DNA of 8,501 nucleotides from Bacteroidota bacterium. Lineage in GTDB: Bacteria; Bacteroidota; Bacteroidia; Flavobacteriales; Flavobacteriaceae. The notes below the pieces were generated by a model. It saw only the letters and a list, made by a program, of their open reading frames with translations. It searched no databases and was not told the DNA's origin. The stretch lies in contig JAHZIZ010000015.1 of NCBI GenBank assembly GCA_022601215.1, forward strand, positions 1-8,501, in the 5' to 3' direction. Both the position numbers and the translations under genes were made by a program. This document shows, in pieces, positions 1 to 6,268 of this stretch; within the stretch, counting starts at the first letter, position 1, and every line of letters starts with the position of its first letter.

Positions 1-1847
1 AAAAATTTGCCAAAGCCGATAAAACCAATATCATAGAAATAGAATCGGGAACCTACTACCCTAGCCTTGGTTTATCCAATGGAGAAATTGCGGCCTTAAG
101 TAGGAGTAATCACAAATCCCAAGGATTTGGCAATACCGGTAGACGTGGGAGTCAGACCGAATACTTAGAATTTCTTAAAGGAGACTTTCCGAAGAACAAA
201 ACTGATATGTTTGATGGGGTGAATACCACTTGGACCCGATTAAAAGGTGGAGCGGCAATTGGTAAAATATTAAAGGAAGTGGAGGAAGATTTTGATTTCA
301 AAAATCCATCTGCTTGTGTTCCAAAATTAATGGAAGCTTATCAGCTTATTCAAAAGCTAGAAGATTCCCATTGGAAAAAAATTAAAACAGAAGAAATTAA
401 AGGTATTATTAGTGCCTGTTCAGGATTGTTTCTAGAAGCTGTTGCCGACCAACAAAGTGCCGCTCCAGGGGGATCAGTTGCTGTTACCATTGAGGCCGTC
501 AATCGCTCTTCGGTAGCCATACAACTTCACGGTGTTACTTCGAGCATCATCCAATTTCCATCACAGTTAATGCCAACTCCGCTCACAGAAAACAAAAAAG
601 AAACTTTTCAGAGTGTTGAAAAAACATTTCAGGCGAGCGGCTATAGTGCTCCATACTGGCTAAACCAAGAAGGTTCACTTGGTATGTACCGTGTTGATGA
701 TTCGGAGTTAATTGGACAACCAGAAAGAACTCAACAATTCCCAATACACTTTAATCTTTCCATTGCCGACGTTCCCATTACTTTTACTCGAGAGTTAGTT
801 CATAAATTTAACGATCCTGTAAAAGGTGAAGTATATAGACCCTTCGAAGTGCTACCACCAGTTACTTCTTCCGTGCCTGAAAAAGTATTAATATTCTCTT
901 CAGAAGAAAGTAGAACAGTCCCCGTTATATTAACGGCTGGCAAAGAAAATACTACGGGTACAGTCACCTTACAACACCCACAAGGATGGGTGGTATCTCC
1001 GGCTAGTCAAGCCTTTTCCCTAGGGGTAAAAGGAAGTACGCAAACTATAGAATTTAAAATTACTCCTCCTAAGAATCAAAGCGAGGGATACCTCAAGCCA
1101 TTAGTTCAAATTGGTGACACATTTCACAACAAAGAATTGATAACCATAGACTATGATCACATACCTTATCAAAGTGTGTTAATGCCGTCTCAGGCTAAGT
1201 TAGCGCGTATCCCTATTGAGAAAAAAGGAGAAAGAATTGGATATATTAAAGGCGCAGGTGATCTTATTCCTGAAAGCCTGGAGCAAATTGGATATTCGGT
1301 CACGACTATTGACCCTGGGACTATTTCAACAGGAAATTTAGAGCAGTTCGATGCCGTAGTTATGGGGGTAAGAGCTTACAATTTTATCGAAGCACTCACA
1401 TTTAAGAAGGAAGCCCTAAATAGCTATGTAGCCAATGGGGGCACCCTGTTAGTACAATACAATAAATCCAGAGGTTTGATTACGGATGATTTTGCCCCTT
1501 ACGACCTTAAACTGTCAAGGGATCGAGTTACAGATGAAAATGCAGAGGTTACCATCTTATCTCCAAAACATCCAGCCCTCAACACTCCCAATAAGATAAG
1601 CCCATCCGATTTTGATGGTTGGGTTCAAGAACGTGGTTTATATTTCCCTAGCGAATGGGGAAATGAGTTTACTCCATTACTTGGTATGCATGATAAGAAT
1701 GCACCAGAAACCAAAGGATCATTATTAGTGGCAAAACATGGAAAAGGATACTACATATATACAGGACTTAGCTTTTTCAGGGAACTCCCCGCTGGTGTCT
1801 CTGGAGCCTATCGCCTATTTGCTAATTTATTATCCTTGGGCAACTAA
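1..1847 (+). CDS. PIG-L family deacetylase, 5'-truncated by the window edge (C-terminal 614 residues)
   Basis: The frame is open from position 3 to the TAA at 1845-1847, so the ATG at 207 is internal and the gene begins outside the window. The first ~70 visible residues look like the end of the LmbE/PIG-L zinc deacetylase fold, with the family-like SRSNHKSQGFG stretch at visible residues 33-43; its His is a likely metal ligand. A mostly beta region follows (PGGSVAVTIEAVNRSS near residue 155, then a second beta-rich domain), resembling NEW3/NPCBM-associated modules. The last ~210 residues (GERIGYIKGAGD, FDAVVMGVRAYN, GKGYYIYTGLSFFRELPAG) resemble a ThuA/class I glutamine-amidotransferase-like fold. 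This layout is known from long Bacteroidetes PIG-L proteins, which usually carry a signal peptide; that end is not visible here. The expected activity is hydrolysis of an N-acyl group on a sugar or amino-conjugate; the substrate is unknown. The stop overlaps the next ATG, so the genes are coupled. Confidence 0.88.
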   Translation, partial: KFAKADKTNIIEIESGTYYPSLGLSNGEIAALSRSNHKSQGFGNTGRRGSQTEYLEFLKGDFPKNKTDMFDGVNTTWTRLKGGAAIGKILKEVEEDFDFKNPSACVPKLMEAYQLIQKLEDSHWKKIKTEEIKGIISACSGLFLEAVADQQSAAPGGSVAVTIEAVNRSSVAIQLHGVTSSIIQFPSQLMPTPLTENKKETFQSVEKTFQASGYSAPYWLNQEGSLGMYRVDDSELIGQPERTQQFPIHFNLSIADVPITFTRELVHKFNDPVKGEVYRPFEVLPPVTSSVPEKVLIFSSEESRTVPVILTAGKENTTGTVTLQHPQGWVVSPASQAFSLGVKGSTQTIEFKITPPKNQSEGYLKPLVQIGDTFHNKELITIDYDHIPYQSVLMPSQAKLARIPIEKKGERIGYIKGAGDLIPESLEQIGYSVTTIDPGTISTGNLEQFDAVVMGVRAYNFIEALTFKKEALNSYVANGGTLLVQYNKSRGLITDDFAPYDLKLSRDRVTDENAEVTILSPKHPALNTPNKISPSDFDGWVQERGLYFPSEWGNEFTPLLGMHDKNAPETKGSLLVAKHGKGYYIYTGLSFFRELPAGVSGAYRLFANLLSLGN

Positions 1848-1954
1848 TGGAAACACCTCAAAAATATACTTGGAAAAAAAGCTATACAATCGTATTGGTT
1901 GCAAATCTTTCTTATATCATTTTGTTTTATCTACTTATGAAAAATTTCAGTTAG
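1847..1954 (+). CDS. Small single-span membrane protein (35 aa) between deacetylase and symporter
   Basis: A short frame starts at an ATG sharing its A with the upstream TAA (TAATG) and ends in TAG one base before the symporter ATG. The product has a polar, basic N-terminus (METPQKYTWKKS), one hydrophobic segment at about residues 14-31 (YTIVLVANLSYIILFYLL) and a short MKNFS tail. By the positive-inside rule the N-terminus should be cytoplasmic. The start overlap, the exact fit between two genes and the clean TM profile all argue that it is real. From memory, similar short frames precede SSS symporters in other flavobacteria, but I could not check this. It may be an accessory subunit of the symporter, as small membrane proteins are for some other SSS transporters; that role is inference. 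A different-frame reading at 1738-1959 is rejected. Confidence 0.72.
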   Translation: METPQKYTWKKSYTIVLVANLSYIILFYLLMKNFS

Positions 1955-1955
1955 G

Positions 1956-3647
1956 ATGACAACTATCGATTGGATCATATTAATAGGAACCTTGGTATTT
2001 ATTGTGGGGTATGGAATCTATAAAACCAGAGGAAACAAGAGTGTAAATGACTATTTAAAAGGTGGAAATGAAGCCAAGTGGTGGACTATTGGCTTAAGTG
2101 TTATGGCAACTCAAGCGAGCGCCATAACCTTTCTATCTACCCCTGGACAAGCTTTCCATAGTGGAATGGGATTTGTGCAGTTTTATTTTGGACTGCCTAT
2201 AGCCATGGTCATTATTTGTTTGGTTTTCATACCGCTTTATCACAAGTTAAAGGTATATACTGCTTATGAATATTTAGAGAGTCGATTCGATCTAAAAACA
2301 AGAACTTTAACAGCTATATTCTTTTTAATACAACGTGGACTAGCTGCAGGAATCACCATTTTTGCACCTTCGATTATCTTATCGGCTGTGCTGGGCTGGA
2401 ACCTCGTCTATCTCAACATCGTTATCGGAATCTTAGTGGTTATTTATACTGTTAGCGGTGGTACCAAGGCTGTTAATATTACGCAAAAACAGCAAATGGC
2501 TGTCATCTTCGTTGGAATGTTTATTGCCTTCTTAATCATACTCAACTTATTACCACTCGATGTTTCCTTTAGCAACGCGCTTGAAATTGCTGGAGCGAAT
2601 GGCAAGATGGACATTCTGGATTTCTCATTCGATTTGGAAAACAGGTATACAGTTTGGACTGGTCTCATTGGAGGTACTTTTTTAATGCTTTCCTATTTCG
2701 GAACAGATCAGAGTCAGGTGCAACGCTACCTCTCAGGGAAATCCGTTAAAGAGAGCCAGATGGGAATGATTATGAATGGTTTGCTTAAGGTTCCCATGCA
2801 ATTCTTTATCCTTCTTATAGGAGTCATGGTTTTTGTCTTTTACCAATTTAACAGCTCCCCGCTCAATTTTAATCCTGCCGCAGAGGCCGATGTATTAGCA
2901 AGTGAATATGCTACCGAATACCAAGAACTTCAGGAACAAAAAACAGTCTTAGAAAAGGAAATAGAAAGTGTACAATTACAATTCGTCCAATCGAATAACG
3001 AGGTGGAAAAAACGCAGTGGATTGAAAAACTCAACGAACTTAACGCGGAAGAGACTACCCTCAGAACCAATGCAAAAACTTTAATTTCTAAAGCGAGTTC
3101 CACCGCCGAAACTAACGATAAAGATTATGTGTTCATTCATTTCATATTAAACAACATTCCACGAGGCCTTATTGGGCTATTGCTTGCTGCCATTTTGAGT
3201 GCAGCTATGTCCTCTACCGCTAGTGAACTGAATGCCTTAGGATCTACAACAGCCATTGACCTCTATAAACGGAATAATGAGGGCAGAGATGACAAGCACT
3301 ATCTAAAGATGAGTAAATGGTTTACCCTTTTATGGGGAGTCATTGCTATTGGTGTGGCTTGCACGGCCAATCTTTTTGAAAATTTAATTGAATTGGTCAA
3401 TATTATTGGCTCCATCTTCTATGGAAATATTCTCGGAGTATTCCTTTTGGCCTTCTTTGTAAAATTTGTAAAAAGTAAAGCTACTTTTATAGCGGCCATA
3501 ATTACCCAAGTGGTTGTGATTGGAATCTGGTGGTTAGATAAGGTAGCGATTATTAACCTTCCTTACTTATGGCTTAATGCAATTGGTGCATTATTAGTGA
3601 TGGGGATCGCAATACTTATTCAAGGACTTGGCAGAAGTAAAGAATAA
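1956..3647 (+). CDS. Sodium:solute symporter (SSS/SLC5 family)
   Basis: This 563-residue inner-membrane protein has the many hydrophobic spans of the LeuT-fold SSS family. TM1 carries the family-like stretch ATQASAITFLSTPGQAF (residues 51-67). The later helix SAAMSSTASELN (415-426) carries A416, S419 and S420, the A-x-x-S-S pattern that coordinates Na+ in vSGLT. YTVSGGTKAV (164-173) and SYFGTDQSQVQRYL (246-259) are also typical. A hydrophilic, Glu/Gln-rich insertion at about 305-390, predicted coiled coil at ~318-380, separates two membrane helices. Length is in the family range (500-600). The ATG lies one base after the small membrane gene, within the deacetylase operon, so a sugar or amino-sugar derivative released by the deacetylase is a plausible cargo; the sequence alone does not identify it. 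No strong terminator follows the stop. Confidence 0.92.
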   Translation: MTTIDWIILIGTLVFIVGYGIYKTRGNKSVNDYLKGGNEAKWWTIGLSVMATQASAITFLSTPGQAFHSGMGFVQFYFGLPIAMVIICLVFIPLYHKLKVYTAYEYLESRFDLKTRTLTAIFFLIQRGLAAGITIFAPSIILSAVLGWNLVYLNIVIGILVVIYTVSGGTKAVNITQKQQMAVIFVGMFIAFLIILNLLPLDVSFSNALEIAGANGKMDILDFSFDLENRYTVWTGLIGGTFLMLSYFGTDQSQVQRYLSGKSVKESQMGMIMNGLLKVPMQFFILLIGVMVFVFYQFNSSPLNFNPAAEADVLASEYATEYQELQEQKTVLEKEIESVQLQFVQSNNEVEKTQWIEKLNELNAEETTLRTNAKTLISKASSTAETNDKDYVFIHFILNNIPRGLIGLLLAAILSAAMSSTASELNALGSTTAIDLYKRNNEGRDDKHYLKMSKWFTLLWGVIAIGVACTANLFENLIELVNIIGSIFYGNILGVFLLAFFVKFVKSKATFIAAIITQVVVIGIWWLDKVAIINLPYLWLNAIGALLVMGIAILIQGLGRSKE

Positions 3648-3705
3648 ACCCCTCAATATCAGAATCTTCCTACGTATTATTTTTAAATCACTTTTAGTTT
3701 TTGGC

Positions 3706-3713
3706 TAACTTTG
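3706..3713 (+). promoter_or_regulatory. Candidate Bacteroidetes -7 box (TAACTTTG) for the secreted-protein gene
   Basis: TAACTTTG is an exact match to the Bacteroidetes -7 consensus TAnnTTTG, in the gap after the symporter. It implies a transcription start near 3718-3720 and a 5' leader of about 60 nt. No TTG is present at the usual -33 spacing, so the call rests on the -7 box and position. Confidence 0.5.
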
Positions 3714-3750
3714 AGTAGCCCATTTCTTACGATTTTAATAATCCCTGCAT

Positions 3751-3772
3751 TGTGCTTTGGTTGGGTAGCACA
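3751..3772 (+). repeat. Inverted repeat in the 5' leader, just before the ATG at 3782
   Basis: TGTGCT (3751-3756) and AGCACA (3767-3772) are perfect complements separated by the 10-base TTGGTTGGGT. In RNA this gives a 6-bp hairpin ending nine bases before the start codon, so it could affect ribosome access; it could also be a protein-binding palindrome. A match this short can arise by chance. Confidence 0.35.
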
Positions 3773-3781
3773 CCATCGTCA

Positions 3782-4318
3782 ATGAAAAATCTTTTATTTC
3801 TAATTACACTCTTATGCGTGAGTGCGCTAATGGCGCAGCACCCAGGATCTGGAGATTGCAATCTAGGTAGCGCCAATAAAACTTGGATTTCAAAATTTAA
3901 GAAAAGTAATACGCTAAGCGATCAACTCAATTTAATCTATTCAAAGATGATCTCAGATTCTGAGTATCTCATTGAGCATCCAGAAATTACCAATCTAGAT
4001 GATAAACGGGTGATGGGGCCTATTCCCTGCGGAACTTCATGCACCATACGATTTGGTATTTTATATGACGACAAACGTGGATTGGTATTGGATATAAACA
4101 AGAATCCCGAATTGGAAGATCTCATTCTAGAATTCACAATGGATAACATTGAAAGTATCGAATTGAACGAATTGAAAAAACGTGATATCTATCAACACGT
4201 ATCACAGAAACGAACGGGTGTCGTTTTATATTCTAATGACAAAGAATTAAAGAGACGAATTAAAAAAGTAGTTAAACAGTTGCAAAAAGAGCAAAAGAAT
4301 GCCAAATCCGGCACATAA
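3782..4318 (+). CDS. Small secreted or periplasmic protein of unknown function
   Basis: I do not recognise this 178-residue protein. The ATG at 3782 is chosen because it gives a clean Sec signal peptide (MKNLLFLITLLCVSALMAQ, residues 1-19, cleavage probably after AQ). A GTG at 3752 in the same frame would place ten unrelated residues before it. The mature protein is mostly polar, with Cys26 near the new N-terminus and a Cys83-x3-Cys87 pair in IPCGTSC, which could form disulfides outside the cytoplasm. The C-terminal third is rich in Lys and Glu and likely helical (KELKRRIKKVVKQLQKEQ). No catalytic motif or lipobox is evident. The gene has its own candidate promoter and ends in a strong terminator, so it is probably monocistronic. 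Confidence 0.75.
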   Translation: MKNLLFLITLLCVSALMAQHPGSGDCNLGSANKTWISKFKKSNTLSDQLNLIYSKMISDSEYLIEHPEITNLDDKRVMGPIPCGTSCTIRFGILYDDKRGLVLDINKNPELEDLILEFTMDNIESIELNELKKRDIYQHVSQKRTGVVLYSNDKELKRRIKKVVKQLQKEQKNAKSGT

Positions 4319-4346
4319 AAAAAGCCCTTCGCGTGAAGGGCTTTTT
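4319..4346. terminator. Bidirectional intrinsic terminator between convergent genes
   Basis: A 12-bp perfect stem (4319-4330 with 4335-4346, GC core GCCCTTC/GAAGGGC) closes a GCGT loop. It has an A-tract on the left and a T-tract on the right, so it reads as a hairpin plus U-run on either strand. It begins right after the TAA of the + strand gene and lies 20 bases beyond the end of the DUF2911 gene. Confidence 0.9.
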
Positions 4347-4366
4347 ATTAGATAAATCTACTGTTA

Positions 4367-5227
4367 TTACTCAGTGATTTGTGCTTTACCTTCCCAAAGG
4401 GAAAGTGATTTTGTATTTAATGCAACATAATCATCATTCCCAGCTTCTTTGGCTAGTGCTAATGATGTCTTAGCAGCTTTTACCGCTCCTTTTTTATCTC
4501 CTGCTTTCGCATAGATTAAAGACTGTTGTCTGTGATACCAAAAGGCTGGTTTTTCACGCATTTCAATTGCTTTATCAATCCACATCTTAGCTTTTTTGAT
4601 GTCTTTATCAGATTCTAAATAGTATACTGCTGCTTGAAAGTAATCTCTGTCGGATGGTCCGCTCATAACGTCCTCTATACTTGCAGTCACCATCTCATCC
4701 GTATGAAACTTTATTGGTACACCTACATAAGCATTCTCCCACATGATCCCTAACGATACCTTGTCGTTCATTACATCATCGAATGACATGGTAAAGGTTT
4801 CTATTTTCATTGGAAGCGGATATACCTGAGCAGAAACGCTAGCAGCTACTTTCGCATCGTCCCATTTTTCTGGCGTTCCCCAGTTAGAAGCGTCGCTATA
4901 AAAAATTACTTCCCAGTTTTGTTTTCCTGGTTTTGCATAGACGGCATAAGTTCCCGCCTTTAGTTGACTATTACCAACCTGAACTGCATCACTAAAAGTG
5001 ATTTTAGTATTTGCGTTAGCACCTGTTCTCCATACTTTATCATAAGGTACTAAACCACCAAAAATGGTTCTTCCTTTCATCGAAGGCCTTGAGTACTCTA
5101 GACTAACATCTGTTAAACCTACTGTTTGCTCAATTTTCTGAGCAGGACTAGCGGCAGGGGTCTTAACTTGTGCATAAGCTCCTATGGATAAGAGACCCAC
5201 ACATACCAAAAAAAATATTTTTTTCAT
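4367..5227 (-). CDS. Secreted DUF2911 domain protein with C-terminal helical repeats
   Basis: The product is 286 residues. The start at 5227 is chosen because it gives a signal peptide (MKKIFFLVCVGLLSIGAYAQ, 1-20). A longer frame back to 5377 would add 50 unlikely residues and overlap the divergent channel gene. Residues ~25-175 are a DUF2911 domain, recognised by SRPSMKGRTIFGGLVPYDK (46-64), VWRTGANANT (65-74), the LKAGTYAVYAKPG turn and NWEVIFYSDASNWG. Residues ~193-275 form paired helices resembling TPR units (YFQAAVYYLESDKDIKKAKM; WYHRQQSLIYAKAGDKKGAV). DUF2911 proteins are common in Bacteroidetes and have no established biochemical role; export to the periplasm or outside is likely. The gene is alone on its strand, divergent from the channel gene and convergent with the small secreted protein. 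Confidence 0.9.
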   Translation of the reverse strand: MKKIFFLVCVGLLSIGAYAQVKTPAASPAQKIEQTVGLTDVSLEYSRPSMKGRTIFGGLVPYDKVWRTGANANTKITFSDAVQVGNSQLKAGTYAVYAKPGKQNWEVIFYSDASNWGTPEKWDDAKVAASVSAQVYPLPMKIETFTMSFDDVMNDKVSLGIMWENAYVGVPIKFHTDEMVTASIEDVMSGPSDRDYFQAAVYYLESDKDIKKAKMWIDKAIEMREKPAFWYHRQQSLIYAKAGDKKGAVKAAKTSLALAKEAGNDDYVALNTKSLSLWEGKAQITE

Positions 5228-5258
5228 TGTTGAATTATTATGGTTATTAACACTGGGA

Positions 5259-5266
5259 CGAAGGTA
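5259..5266 (-). promoter_or_regulatory. Candidate -7 box (TACCTTCG) for the DUF2911 gene
   Basis: On the minus strand this reads TACCTTCG, one mismatch from TAnnTTTG, and implies a start near 5253 and a ~25-nt leader. The nearest upstream TTG (complement of 5294-5296) is 27 bases away, longer than the usual 17-23. A short palindrome, CCCTTTAGGG (5274-5283), lies in the spacer and could be an operator. Confidence 0.35.
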
Positions 5267-5325
5267 CAATTTGCCCTTTAGGGTAATAGTTAACAAAAAC
5301 ATAAAATAGGATCGAATAAGTATGC

Positions 5326-5333
5326 TATTTTTG
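5326..5333 (+). promoter_or_regulatory. -7 box (TATTTTTG) four bases before the channel ATG
   Basis: TATTTTTG matches TAnnTTTG exactly. In Bacteroidetes promoters transcription starts about 4-7 bases after this box, here 5337-5340, which coincides with the ATG at 5338. The transcript would have almost no 5' leader. No clear -33 TTG is visible. Confidence 0.45.
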
Positions 5334-5337
5334 TAAG

Positions 5338-6006
5338 ATGAAAATAAAACGATACATCGCAGAAGCCATTGGTACATTTGCCTTGGTTTTTTGCGGAACA
5401 GGAGCTATTGTCATTAATGAATTTACAGAAGGAACTGTAACACATCTTGGAATTGCTGTAACTTTTGGGCTTATTGTTATGGGTATGATTTATGCCTTTG
5501 GAGACATTAGTGGAGCTCATTTAAATCCAGCCGTGACTATTGCATTTGCTTATGCAAAAAAGTTTCCATGGAAAGAAGTTCCGGCCTATGCCTTAGCACA
5601 AATCATAGGAGGAATTGCGGCCAGTGGACTTCTATGGTATCTTTTTCCTGAAAACGAATACTTAGGGACTACCCTTCCGCAAATTGCTGTGATGAAAGTT
5701 TTCATCTTCGAACTATTGCTCACCTTCTTCCTTATGGTAGTAATCATCAACGTGTCTACTGGTTCCAAGGAGATTGGTGTAATTGCAGGAATTGCCATCG
5801 GAGGAGTCGTATTATTAGAAGCTCTCTTCGCGGGTCCTATAACTGGCGCTTCCATGAATCCAGCTCGGTCTATCGCTCCTGCCATAGTAAGTGGCCATGT
5901 AGAACATTTATGGCTTTATATTGCTTCACCGATAATCGGTGCAATTTTAGCGGTGATTAGCTGTAAATTAGTTAAAGATGACCAATGTTGTGACGAAAAC
6001 TGTTAA
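5338..6006 (+). CDS. MIP-family channel (aquaporin/NIP-like), unusual filter and Cys-rich tail
   Basis: This 222-residue protein has six membrane spans and both pore motifs: SGAHLNPAVT (NPA at 63-65) and TGASMNPARS (NPA at 174-176, filter Arg177). Aligned by eye on E. coli AqpZ, the selectivity-filter positions are Phe43, Ala162, Ala171 and Arg177. AqpZ has Phe, His, Thr and Arg. Losing the His makes a wider, less water-specific pore, and the LLEALFAGPITGASMNPARS stretch resembles NIP-type channels. The cargo may therefore be glycerol, another small neutral solute or a metalloid hydroxide rather than only water; this is inference. The C-terminus SCKLVKDDQCCDENC has four Cys (209, 217, 218, 222). 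The start is fixed by TM1 beginning near residue 7. It stands alone on its strand with its own promoter. Confidence 0.93.
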   Translation: MKIKRYIAEAIGTFALVFCGTGAIVINEFTEGTVTHLGIAVTFGLIVMGMIYAFGDISGAHLNPAVTIAFAYAKKFPWKEVPAYALAQIIGGIAASGLLWYLFPENEYLGTTLPQIAVMKVFIFELLLTFFLMVVIINVSTGSKEIGVIAGIAIGGVVLLEALFAGPITGASMNPARSIAPAIVSGHVEHLWLYIASPIIGAILAVISCKLVKDDQCCDENC

Positions 6007-6032
6007 AATACTGTAAACTTGGGCGTTACAAC

Positions 6033-6062
6033 TTGACTTGAGGAATTTTCCTTCGTATATTG
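6033..6062 (+). promoter_or_regulatory. Candidate promoter for the 38-residue small ORF
   Basis: A TTG (6033-6035) precedes TATATTG (6056-6062) by 20 bases, in the spacing used by Bacteroidetes promoters. The -7 element is one base short of TAnnTTTG. The predicted start near 6067 would leave a leader under 10 nt. A small palindrome, AGGAA-TT-TTCCT (6041-6052), lies between the boxes. Confidence 0.35.
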
Positions 6063-6075
6063 TAAACAAAAAAGC

Positions 6076-6192
6076 ATGTTACGTTACCTCACTAAAATCT
6101 TCAGATTTAGGAAAAGAAAGAAAACAGGAATTAGTTCAGAACTTTACCGTTTGCTTAGAATGAACAACCAAATGACTTCTATGCCGAAGTAA
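6076..6192 (+). CDS. Candidate small basic protein, 38 aa
   Basis: A complete ATG-to-TAA frame sits in the gap between the channel and the SRPBCC gene. The product is strongly basic: MLRYLTKIFRFRKRKKTG at the start, then SSELYRLLRMNNQ and TSMPK. The N-terminal third could form an amphipathic helix with Arg/Lys on one face and Leu/Ile/Phe on the other. No family is recognised and there are no Cys or metal motifs. Supporting evidence is the promoter-like pair of boxes just upstream and the fact that without it the gap would be ~240-260 bases. Against it, a 38-codon frame can occur by chance. It might act on nucleic acid, ribosomes or membranes, but nothing here decides that. Confidence 0.42.
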   Translation: MLRYLTKIFRFRKRKKTGISSELYRLLRMNNQMTSMPK

Positions 6193-6193
6193 G

Positions 6194-6212
6194 TTGTTAA
6201 ATTTTGTTTAAC
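6194..6212 (+). repeat. Two TTGTT(T)AA half-sites one helical turn apart; possible operator
   Basis: TTGTTAAA (6194-6201) and TTGTTTAAC (6204-6212) start 10 bases apart, so they face the same side of the DNA. GTTAAA (6196-6201) and TTTAAC (6207-6212) also form an inverted repeat around TTTTG. The site lies upstream of the SRPBCC-SDR-photolyase operon, where an activator or repressor could bind. The regulator is not in the window. As an RNA stem it is only six mostly A-T pairs, too weak for a convincing terminator. Confidence 0.35.
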
Positions 6213-6232
6213 TTTTATTATTAATACATAAA
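6204..6232 (+). promoter_or_regulatory. Weak candidate promoter for the SRPBCC-SDR-photolyase operon
   Basis: TTG (6204-6206) and TACATAAA (6225-6232) are 18 bases apart, the right spacing for a Bacteroidetes promoter, but the -7 element matches TAnnTTTG poorly. A weak core promoter would fit control by an activator at the adjacent repeats. Transcription from it would begin around 6237, inside the inverted repeat at 6233-6268. Confidence 0.22.
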
Positions 6233-6268
6233 CAAAGTGTATTTTTATTGAAAAATAAATACGCTTTG
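6233..6268 (+). repeat. 12-bp-arm inverted repeat covering the SRPBCC start region
   Basis: CAAAGTGTATTT (6233-6244) is complementary to AAATACGCTTTG (6257-6268) at 11 of 12 positions, and the remaining pair is a G-U wobble in RNA. The loop is 12 bases. The likely TTG start codon (6266-6268) is the end of the right arm, and an alternative in-frame TTG (6248-6250) lies in the loop. The element could be an RNA hairpin controlling initiation or a DNA operator for a dimeric regulator. Confidence 0.5.

Noticed and set aside
207..209. ATG as the start of the deacetylase gene
   Set aside because: The same frame is open upstream to the window edge and encodes recognisable PIG-L sequence, so this Met is internal.
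1738..1959. 73-codon frame overlapping the deacetylase end and the small membrane gene
   Set aside because: It overlaps the well-supported deacetylase coding sequence in another frame and has no recognisable features; the TAATG-coupled 35-residue frame fits the same gap better.
3648..3705. Search for a terminator after the symporter
   Set aside because: No stable hairpin with a T-run was found, so none is annotated.
3752..3781. Upstream GTG start for the secreted protein
   Set aside because: It would place ten polar residues before a clean signal peptide and lies inside the leader hairpin.
5228..5377. Longer start for the DUF2911 protein
   Set aside because: It would put 50 residues before the signal peptide and overlap the divergent channel gene and both promoters.
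5586..5885. 99-codon minus-strand frame inside the channel gene
   Set aside because: It is the antisense shadow of conserved channel sequence and has no independent support; the shorter minus-strand frames at 2444-2668, 3937-4149, 6283-6495, 6452-6646, 6862-7053 and 7695-7904 are rejected for the same reason.
6196..6220. GTTAAA/TTTAAC hairpin plus T-rich stretch as a terminator of the small ORF
   Set aside because: The stem is six pairs with a single G-C pair, too weak for termination; it reads better as part of a repeat or operator.
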